Shown: positions 54,411-61,577 of the stretch, one piece after another
How positions within the stretch are numbered: the first letter of the stretch is position 1
How the letters are laid out: the number at the start of each line of letters is the position of its first letter
Assembly: GCF_011759375.1 (NCBI RefSeq)
Contig: NZ_JAARML010000002.1
Location: 868,001 to 932,000 of the forward strand
Source: Paraflavitalea devenefica
GTDB lineage: Bacteria > Bacteroidota > Bacteroidia > Chitinophagales > Chitinophagaceae
Direction of reading: 5' to 3'
DNA length: 64,000 bases
Made by a program: the position numbers and the translations under genes
The notes under the pieces: generated by a model
Told to the model about the DNA's origin: nothing
Database searches by the model: none
Seen by the model: only the letters and a program-made list of their open reading frames with translations

Positions 54411-55946
54411 TTATTTCCCCAACCAGCTTTCCAATATCTCTTGCTGCAACCCATCCGGATTGGCTATCCGCGTGATCTTATAAGTTGGTGCCTGGCCACT
54501 GTTGTCAATGGTTAATCCGGCATAGCCCAGGTACTTGTTATAATCCAGCTCTTTGGTGGTATAGATATAATCAAACAATTCATTCAGTGGTCCGCCGGCT
54601 GTTTGTTCAATCACTTTGCGCAGCTCTTCCTCTGTAAAGCCTCTTTTCTTCTTTTGGTAATATTCCCGGTAGAGTGTGCGCATCACATCGTCCAGTGATT
54701 TCTTGTTGCCGGTATTATGCCGGATGGCAAAATCAAACAACAAACCCACGACAGGCCCCTTATCATAATAGGAAATGGTCTTGTTCTCCTTCTCATCGCG
54801 GCGGCCAAAAGGACCGTCAGACCAGGTGTTGTAACTGGCTTGCTGCAGCGACTGATACAAGCGACCGGGTTGGGTTTGAAAGGCCATAATATTATTGCGG
54901 AAGGAACTAAGCATGTCTTCTTCCGTACTGATACCTGCCCGTTTCAGGATTAGGTATTCATAATAAACAGTCAGCCCTTCAGATACCCACAGGAGGTTGG
55001 TACGGCTTCCCTTGTCATAATCAAAGGGCCCCAGTTCTATGGGACGAATACGTTTTACGTTGTAATGATGAAAATATTCATGGGCGATGAAATTAAGCGC
55101 CCGGATGCGTCCTTTGGGATCTTCGAGGGCGTTTCCTCCAAAGCTGATGGTGGTATTGTTCAAATGTTCAATACCGCCCATGCCCCTGGGGCCGATGGAA
55201 ATGAACGTGTAATGTTTGTAAGGGATATCTCCGATAATGTCAGATGCGGTGGTGACTATCTTTTGCAGGTCGCTGGTGAATGCGGGTGCGTTAGCTACGC
55301 CCGGTTTGTATCCGATGAAGCGATGGGTGATACCCCGTACAGGGAAGGATGGCAGTTCTTCGAGGTTGCCGATCAGGAAAGGGCAATCATACAGGATATC
55401 AAAATCCGGTGCTGTATAGGTAAATAGCTTTCCCGCTATGCTATCGAGTCCGGTAGCTACATTCCGCCAGCCGCTCCATGGTTTGATCTGAACGGTCACC
55501 GGGAGGTTGATCTTACCTGCAGGATGTACAAATACCCCTGCCGGCAAGAGGAATGCTCTTTCTTCATCAATATACGGTGTGCCTACAAACAGCCGTGTGG
55601 TCTTTACATCGTAGCTGATGGTAAAGGTTGATTGTTTGGGGTGGGTGATGTGCCAGTTATTGCCTGTATTCTTTTCCCATACCAGCGTATCGCCGGCGGG
55701 GGATTTGACCTTGAAGTTCTCTACGTTTTGCGCATAATCCATTCGCTGGTAATAACCGGGCGTCCATACCGGCATCTTAAAATCAGTAGCAGCGCCTTTC
55801 ACCTTTGCACAGTGCAGCTCCACATGGAAATAGTGGCTGGCAGGCTGTTCCATGGAAACGGTGAAGCTGAGCTGCTGGGACATTACGAGCGTTCCTGTTA
55901 GCAGCAGGCAGATAAGGATACTGGTTTTACGGATGGTATACTGCAT
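54411..55946 (-). CDS. M61-family (glycyl aminopeptidase-like) metallopeptidase
   Basis: The ATG at 55946 gives a signal peptide (ending LVMSQQ) and a 511-residue protein. The zinc motif HEYFHH gives His289, Glu290 and His293; Glu323 in VSEGLTVYYEY is the third ligand. The N-terminal beta domain with VWTPGYYQRMDYAQNV is typical of M61. The usual C-terminal PDZ region appears short or absent. It probably acts in the periplasm on peptides. It follows S9 and DUF885 genes on the same strand. Confidence 0.88.
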   Translation of the reverse strand: MQYTIRKTSILICLLLTGTLVMSQQLSFTVSMEQPASHYFHVELHCAKVKGAATDFKMPVWTPGYYQRMDYAQNVENFKVKSPAGDTLVWEKNTGNNWHITHPKQSTFTISYDVKTTRLFVGTPYIDEERAFLLPAGVFVHPAGKINLPVTVQIKPWSGWRNVATGLDSIAGKLFTYTAPDFDILYDCPFLIGNLEELPSFPVRGITHRFIGYKPGVANAPAFTSDLQKIVTTASDIIGDIPYKHYTFISIGPRGMGGIEHLNNTTISFGGNALEDPKGRIRALNFIAHEYFHHYNVKRIRPIELGPFDYDKGSRTNLLWVSEGLTVYYEYLILKRAGISTEEDMLSSFRNNIMAFQTQPGRLYQSLQQASYNTWSDGPFGRRDEKENKTISYYDKGPVVGLLFDFAIRHNTGNKKSLDDVMRTLYREYYQKKKRGFTEEELRKVIEQTAGGPLNELFDYIYTTKELDYNKYLGYAGLTIDNSGQAPTYKITRIANPDGLQQEILESWLGK

Positions 55947-55999
55947 AAATGTTTTGCTTTTTTGTTGCAAAGCTCCCTTTGATGTGTATGCTTACAAGT

Positions 56000-58288
56000 C
56001 TATTTTATTTCTCCCGTATTCCGGTCAGGAGGATCAACGCCCAATAATTGCTTAACAAAGAAATCCCTTTTCTTCTTGCGTCCGTAAGGGCCGCCGTCAC
56101 TATGTCCCATACCGGGTACGGTCAGGAAATCAAACATCTTGTTGGATTTGATAAGGGCATCTGCCAGCCGGTACGTGGATTCCGGTGGTACATTGGTGTC
56201 TGCTTCCCCTACAATCAGCAACAGTTTGCCTTGTAATTTATGGGCATTGGTGATATTGGATTGCTCTTCATAATGTTTGCCAATGGGATAGCCCATCCAT
56301 TGCTCATTCCACCATTGCTTGTCCACGCGGTTGTCATGACAGCCACAGGCAGATACGGCCGCTTTGTAAAATTCAGGATGGAAGAGCAGCGCGCCGGCCG
56401 AATTTTGTCCACCGGCAGAAGTACCATACACGCCTACCCGTGAGTCATCTATATAGGGATATTTAGCGGCCAGGGCTTTGATCCATAAAATACGGTCAGG
56501 TAATCCCGCATCAGCCAGGTTTTTCCAGCATACATCATGGAAGGCTTTGGAGCGGTTGGCAGTACCCATGCCATCGCATTGCACTACGATAAATCCCAGT
56601 TCGGCCATGCTCTGCATTTCGCCATGCGTCATGAAGTTCTTGGGCACAAAAGCATCCTGCGGTCCAGCGTAAATGTTTTCAATCACAGGATAGCGTTTGT
56701 TGGGATCAAAATTGCGCGGCCTGCATACTACACCCCATATATCGGTAACGCCATCCCTGGCTTTGGCTACAAACACTTCCGGCATCCGCACACCCAGCGC
56801 GAGGTAAGCGGAGATGTCTGCTTTTTCCAGTTCCATGACCAGCTTGTTATCGGCTGTGCGGTGCAGGTTGGTGACGGGTGGCACGTTGGGGGCTGAGTAA
56901 GTATCGGTAAAGAACTTCCTGTCGGGAGAAAAGTTAACGGTATGATTGCCGGCGGCCGGCGTAAGCGATACCAGCTTTTTGCCATCAAAACTGATGCGGT
57001 AAAAATGGATATTGTAAGGGTCTTCACCTGCCTGTATGCCGCTGGCGCGGAACCATATCTCCCGTTTCTTTTCATCCACGCTGTCAATTTCACGCACCAC
57101 CCAGGGGCCGGTAGTGATGGCATTCTTTACAACGCCTTTTACAGCATCTACCAGGTACAGGTGCCGCCATCCGTCTTTCTCACTGCTCCAGATGATCTCA
57201 CCGGTCTCCGGCAGGTAGTGGGTAAAAATGCGTTGTTCATAAATGAAAGTATTGGTTTGTTCGTCAATAACATTGCGCGTATTACCGGTCTCACTGTCCA
57301 CTTCAATGATCCGGAAGCGCTGGTGGCCGCGGTCCGCTTTTTCATACGTAAAATAGCGGCTATCTTTTCGCCAGCGTATATACGGCGATCCGAGGAAATC
57401 ATACTTTTCTGTATTCACCTTCACTGCTTTTTTACTGAGGAGGCTGAATACATGCATTTCATAACTGGTAAATTCATCGCCGGGCTGCGCATAACGTTGC
57501 GAGCGCAGTTGTCCCCGCATGGTATTGGGCTGGGAAGTAAGGATATAATATACTTCCTTTTGTTCACGCACATCAATCTTATACCCGATGGCATATTTAC
57601 TGTCGGGCGACCATACCAACTGGCCATAAGGTTTTTCTTTGGTGCCATCAGTCGTGAACTGGATGGTTTCACTGCCATTGGCGGCCCGGATATACACATT
57701 GTAATCTTTGATGAAAGACACCCATTGCTTGTCGGGTGATGTGCTGTCCCTTCTGCCATCCCGGTCCCAGCGCGGACGCCGGCGGGGATTGGGAGCATTG
57801 ATAGACGCTGTATCGGCAGGCGATGTACTGGTGCAGGTTTGTTTCACCACATCATATTGCCACCAGGTGTTTTGGTGCCGGAAGGTGATTAGTTGCTTAG
57901 GGTTATCGAATACCAGGGAATTGATACCAAGCCGCTGGGCGCTTACCGTTTTGCCTGTGGCCTGGCCAAGGGCAGCAGCCAGTTGGGTATGATCAAAGGC
58001 AGGTGCTTTTTTGCCGCTTACGGCATCTACATACATATATTCCTGCACACTGTCTTTGAGGTTATTCCGGTACCAGAAACCTTTATTATCGGGCTGCCAG
58101 AAAGCCTGTACCGTTGTTTTGAAAACACTGTTGCGGGCCAGGCTGTCCAGTTCGGCCGCATCACGGTAACGTTGAACGACCTCTTCATGGGAAGGCAGGT
58201 AGGCAACAGGCTTTTGGGGTTGAGCCATCACCGTCAGTATACCTGTCACCAGCAGCGCGGAGGTGAGTATGAGTTTATTTGCACACAT
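56000..58288 (-). CDS. S9-family prolyl oligopeptidase / dipeptidyl peptidase IV-like
   Basis: The 762-residue exported protein has a signal peptide (about 1-22, ending VMAQ), a DPP-IV-type propeller (about 90-520) and a C-terminal alpha/beta-hydrolase domain with Ser624 (YGTSAGG), Asp697 (GEADTNVPPE) and His729 (GMGHSDGG). It probably removes dipeptides from, or hydrolyses, proline-containing peptides in the periplasm. It begins 3 bases from the DUF885 gene end, so the two share a transcript. Confidence 0.9.
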   Translation of the reverse strand: MCANKLILTSALLVTGILTVMAQPQKPVAYLPSHEEVVQRYRDAAELDSLARNSVFKTTVQAFWQPDNKGFWYRNNLKDSVQEYMYVDAVSGKKAPAFDHTQLAAALGQATGKTVSAQRLGINSLVFDNPKQLITFRHQNTWWQYDVVKQTCTSTSPADTASINAPNPRRRPRWDRDGRRDSTSPDKQWVSFIKDYNVYIRAANGSETIQFTTDGTKEKPYGQLVWSPDSKYAIGYKIDVREQKEVYYILTSQPNTMRGQLRSQRYAQPGDEFTSYEMHVFSLLSKKAVKVNTEKYDFLGSPYIRWRKDSRYFTYEKADRGHQRFRIIEVDSETGNTRNVIDEQTNTFIYEQRIFTHYLPETGEIIWSSEKDGWRHLYLVDAVKGVVKNAITTGPWVVREIDSVDEKKREIWFRASGIQAGEDPYNIHFYRISFDGKKLVSLTPAAGNHTVNFSPDRKFFTDTYSAPNVPPVTNLHRTADNKLVMELEKADISAYLALGVRMPEVFVAKARDGVTDIWGVVCRPRNFDPNKRYPVIENIYAGPQDAFVPKNFMTHGEMQSMAELGFIVVQCDGMGTANRSKAFHDVCWKNLADAGLPDRILWIKALAAKYPYIDDSRVGVYGTSAGGQNSAGALLFHPEFYKAAVSACGCHDNRVDKQWWNEQWMGYPIGKHYEEQSNITNAHKLQGKLLLIVGEADTNVPPESTYRLADALIKSNKMFDFLTVPGMGHSDGGPYGRKKKRDFFVKQLLGVDPPDRNTGEIK

Positions 58289-58291
58289 AAC

Positions 58292-60019
58292 TTATTTCGA
58301 ATAAAATCTCCAATTGGTTTTAAAATCTTTAGATACCGGCTGGTTGGTGAGTATCACCCGCAGCATTTCGATGGGCATGGCATTCTCGTGCAATACGGCA
58401 TCGTGGTATTGTTTATAACTCATCTTGCCACCGTCTACCAGTTCCTTCTTCATCGCATAGAATTGCATACCGCCGATCATATAGGCCAACTGGTACAAGG
58501 GGCCATAACCTCCGGTGAACGAACGGCGTACTTCTCCTTCTGCATTGGCCCTTTCATGGCCCACACGGTCTACCAGGAAATCAATGCATTGTTGCGGCGT
58601 CCATTTACCCAGGTGGTAATTGAGGGAGAAAATAATGCGGGCGCAACGGTGCATACGCCAGAACAGCATACCAATGCGGTCTTCCGGCGACTGGGGAAAC
58701 TTCATATCCCACAGGATCAGCTCCCAGTACAAGGCCCATCCTTCTGTCCAGAAAGGGGTGCGGAAATTGCGGTACGATTTATAACGGTCATTCATAAAGC
58801 CCTGCAGGTGGTGGCCGGCAATGAGCTCATGGTGTACGGTGGCGCGGGAGAAGTGCGGGTTATTGCCGCGCATGCTCATCAGCTTATCTTCTTCAGCCAT
58901 CGTATTGGTAGGGTAAGAGATGATCAGCATCTCACCACCGAGGAAGAAGGGGCTCACGAGCTGGCGTGCCGGCGGCATCATGCTCATACGCCAGGTCTCT
59001 TCAGCAACCGGGGGAATGGTAACAAGGTTATTCTTTTTCAGGAAGTCAATAGACTCATTGTAGAGCTTCATAATCGCCTCCGGTTGTTTGCCGGGCGGCA
59101 CATAACTATTCTTTACCTTTTCAATCGCCTTTTTCCAGTCGTCACCAAAGCCCATGTCGCGGGAAGCCCTCAGCATTTCGGCATCGCACCAGGCAAATTC
59201 CTTATTGGCAATATCGATCAGCTCCTGCGGTGTATAAGGGATCATTTCTGCCTGCAACTGGCGTATCAGCTCTTTTTCTCCAATGGGATAGCCTATTATA
59301 CCACTGCCATCATCTTTACCGCCGGGGGCAGACTTTTCTTTTTGCTGCCAGCCTTTGGCATAATCGCTGAGTGCGCTTTCCAGGCGTTTCAAGGGTTCGG
59401 GAATCCACCAGGTATAAGCAGGGTCATAACCGGTATAGAAATCATTTACACTTTTAACCGCATACTGTAAGCCGCGTATCATACTGCCTGCCCGACGGCT
59501 AAGGCTGATGTCAATGCCACCCTCCTTATCCAGTTTTTTAGTGGTACTGTTGATCTCAGTGGCCAGTGCATTCATAGTTGCAGCCAGTTGCGGCGCATCC
59601 TGCTGCGTACCCCTGCGGCGTATCTTTTCTATGGCATAGATCTTTTCGGCAAAAGGGAACCAGGCGACTACCTGGTTATACTCCTGTTCTTCTTCCCCCA
59701 GCAGGCGCAATTGTTCATCCAGGTTCCTTTTAAAAAGAAGATAATCTACTTTGGAGCCGGTGGGCAGGGACTCAAACTTCAGTTGCTGCAGTTGTTTTAA
59801 ATAATCGTTTTGCAGTTGCTGTAAACGCTGGCGGCGCTCGGGAGAGCTTTCTACTGCATAAAAGCGACTAAGGCTGCCGCGGTCAGCATCATACTGCACC
59901 ATGATATTATTCACTTCACTCGTGTGCTGATAAAGAGCGGCTGTTTGCGACCAGCCCTGCGTGGCAGTAAATACAAGGCAAAAGATAAAAGCAATGCTTA
60001 ATCGGGCGGCTTGGTTCAT
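58292..60019 (-). CDS. DUF885-family putative metallopeptidase
   Basis: This 575-residue protein has a signal peptide (ending QGWSQ). The DUF885 hallmark is HHELIAGHHLQ (residues 396-406), in place of the more usual HEAIPGHHLQ, and likely binds zinc. The family is mostly helical and contains peptidases of uncertain specificity. It is first in the - strand run DUF885-S9-M61, downstream of a repeat-filled gap. Confidence 0.82.
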   Translation of the reverse strand: MNQAARLSIAFIFCLVFTATQGWSQTAALYQHTSEVNNIMVQYDADRGSLSRFYAVESSPERRQRLQQLQNDYLKQLQQLKFESLPTGSKVDYLLFKRNLDEQLRLLGEEEQEYNQVVAWFPFAEKIYAIEKIRRRGTQQDAPQLAATMNALATEINSTTKKLDKEGGIDISLSRRAGSMIRGLQYAVKSVNDFYTGYDPAYTWWIPEPLKRLESALSDYAKGWQQKEKSAPGGKDDGSGIIGYPIGEKELIRQLQAEMIPYTPQELIDIANKEFAWCDAEMLRASRDMGFGDDWKKAIEKVKNSYVPPGKQPEAIMKLYNESIDFLKKNNLVTIPPVAEETWRMSMMPPARQLVSPFFLGGEMLIISYPTNTMAEEDKLMSMRGNNPHFSRATVHHELIAGHHLQGFMNDRYKSYRNFRTPFWTEGWALYWELILWDMKFPQSPEDRIGMLFWRMHRCARIIFSLNYHLGKWTPQQCIDFLVDRVGHERANAEGEVRRSFTGGYGPLYQLAYMIGGMQFYAMKKELVDGGKMSYKQYHDAVLHENAMPIEMLRVILTNQPVSKDFKTNWRFYSK

Positions 60020-60064
60020 AGCAGGAAATGTGTTGATTTGGGTTGATGGAACGAAAGTCAGTAA

Positions 60065-60389
60065 AATATTGGTTCCTAAACTACCATTTATAAAAGGGTT
60101 AAGATTCGCTAATGATTTGTGAGTTTCGAGGTGGGCGTTCCGGGTTCCGGGTTTGAGGTTTCGGGTTGCTCCGCGGTGCCGGATGGCGGCATTGCTGTGG
60201 CCGGCTAAAACGTCTGGCGGCGTTTGTGCAATATACCAATATTGATTTCAGCATTTATTCGGCCTGTAACCCTGAAAGAACCCGGAACACCAAACCCGGA
60301 ACCCGTAACCGGACAGGCATGAATTAATCACTTATTTACCAATATTAACCTTTGATGATTTGTTTACAAAAAAATGTGCTAATATTGGT
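60065..60389. promoter_or_regulatory. Four copies of AATATTGGT upstream of AraC gene
   Basis: The sites are 60065-60073 (+), 60235-60243 (-), 60338-60346 (-) and 60381-60389 (+). All share AATATTGGT; the last pair is inverted and ends 6 bases before the AraC start codon. This pattern fits binding sites for a dimeric regulator, probably the AraC protein itself. Confidence 0.55.
60137..60304. repeat. GGGTTCCGGG-type inverted repeats
   Basis: GGGTTCCGGGTTT (60142-60154) is perfectly complementary to 60292-60304, with additional related copies GTTCCGGGTT (60137) and AACCCGGAAC (60279). The block encloses about 137 bases containing one AATATTGGT site. Confidence 0.65.
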
Positions 60390-60394
60390 TAAGT

Positions 60395-61273
60395 ATGAAA
60401 GTTGTACAGTTTACAATACCTGTTGCTACAGAGTATTCCATTATCGTGCAGGAAGATGTATTGCCCTACTTCTACAATCATTTGCACCGTCATAATGAAA
60501 TACAGATCACCTGGGTTATCAAAGGTGAAGGAACGTTAATTGCGGGGAATTGCATGCAGCGTTTTAAGCCCGGCGACATTTACATCATTGGCGCCAACCA
60601 GCCCCACTTATTCAAGAGTGATCCGGCTTATTTTGAGAAGCGCAGTAAAAAGGAGATACATGCGTTGACCATGTTTGTAGATCCGGGTGGACTGTTCAGC
60701 AACATCCTTCACCTGCCCGAAATGAAGGGTGTGAAGAAATTCCTGGAGGTAACGGCTGCAGGCATGCAGATACCGAATGCCTACAAAGCGCAGGTGATGG
60801 ACAAAATGTTACAGGTAAAAGAAGCGAGGAATGGCATGCGGTTGGCTACCTTTATCCAGTTGCTGCAGATCATGACAACGATCAAAAAATATAAAACACT
60901 TTCCAGCTCCGGCTCAGAATATTCCATTAGTGAATCTGAAGGTTTGCGTATGAATGATGTGTATCAATATACGATGACACATTATACCGAGAACATCAGT
61001 CTTCACCAGATAGCCTCCGTAGCGCACCTGACCCCACAAGCCTTTTGCCGCTATTTTAAGAAACATACACGGAAAACTTATATTACCTTCCTGAACGAGG
61101 TGCGGGTGAATGAGGCCTGTAAAAAGATCGTGGCGCAGGACTTTGACAGTATTGCCACGGTGGCCTATCAAACCGGTTTTACCAATGCTGTTACTTTTAA
61201 CCGGGTATTCAAGAAGATCACCGGCCAGCCCCCCAAGAAATTTTTAAATGAGTACCTGCATAAGGTAGATTAA
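60395..61273 (+). CDS. AraC-family regulator with cupin sensor domain
   Basis: The 292-residue protein has an N-terminal cupin (HRHNEIQITWVIKGEGTLIAG, then FKPGDIYIIGANQPHLF) and a C-terminal two-helix-turn-helix domain (SLHQIASVAHLTPQAFCRYF and SIATVAYQTGFTNAVTFNRV, ending GQPPKKF). It is a different subgroup from the AraC at 25731. Four AATATTGGT sites precede it, suggesting autoregulation. Downstream lies a sensor kinase gene, so it may control the locus beyond the window or the divergent peptidase genes. Confidence 0.88.
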   Translation: MKVVQFTIPVATEYSIIVQEDVLPYFYNHLHRHNEIQITWVIKGEGTLIAGNCMQRFKPGDIYIIGANQPHLFKSDPAYFEKRSKKEIHALTMFVDPGGLFSNILHLPEMKGVKKFLEVTAAGMQIPNAYKAQVMDKMLQVKEARNGMRLATFIQLLQIMTTIKKYKTLSSSGSEYSISESEGLRMNDVYQYTMTHYTENISLHQIASVAHLTPQAFCRYFKKHTRKTYITFLNEVRVNEACKKIVAQDFDSIATVAYQTGFTNAVTFNRVFKKITGQPPKKFLNEYLHKVD

Positions 61274-61347
61274 GACCGGCAGCCTGAAATGTGAAGGAAG
61301 CTTCCGGAGCCTGAATCCGGGGTGGGAAGGGTAGGGCAATACCAGGT

Positions 61348-61371
61348 CATTGCTTAATCAATTAAGCAATG
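61348..61371. terminator. 10-bp palindrome after AraC gene
   Basis: The stem CATTGCTTAA/TTAAGCAATG has loop TCAA and no T run. It could be a terminator or a binding site. Confidence 0.4.
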
Positions 61372-61468
61372 ATAATCAACGTGTATTAATTACATGCCTA
61401 AACCTCCAACCGTACTAAAAAACCTCTATTTTATTTTAAAGGTTTCCACTTAGTTGTCATTATTTCTG

Positions 61469-61476
61469 TATTTTTG
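61469..61476 (+). promoter_or_regulatory. TAnnTTTG -7 element of sensor kinase gene
   Basis: TATTTTTG matches the Bacteroidota -7 consensus exactly. A weak -33 partner (TTTC at 61443-61446) is 22 bases upstream. The predicted leader is about 95 bases. Confidence 0.35.
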
Positions 61477-61577
61477 ACAATCATAGATCACTCCCTGTTT
61501 TTTAACGGGATGCAGGAATGATCGCAACTCCTCCATGTAGCTTATTGTAAACTTAATTCCTTTCAGGATCCCCCATC

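Larger units (their letters stand above)
60020..60394. other. Control region with four AATATTGGT sites and a long inverted repeat
   Basis: This 375-base divergent gap holds no gene. The 9-mer AATATTGGT or its complement lies at 60065, 60235, 60338 and 60381, and GC-rich word-like inverted repeats lie at 60137-60304. TTTG at 60359 and TAATATTG at 60380 could form a promoter with short spacing (17). Confidence 0.6.
61274..61577. other. Gap between AraC and sensor kinase genes
   Basis: No gene is seen. A perfect hairpin CATTGCTTAA-TCAA-TTAAGCAATG lies at 61348-61371 and may be the AraC terminator or an operator. Further on are TTGTCA (61454) and TGACAA (61475) as an inverted pair around a promoter-like box. 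Confidence 0.55.

Noticed and set aside
57893..59470. 525-codon open frame on the + strand opposite the S9 and DUF885 genes
   Set aside because: It is a long mirror frame caused by the GC pattern of two real - strand genes with complete catalytic motifs; its own translation shows no known fold.
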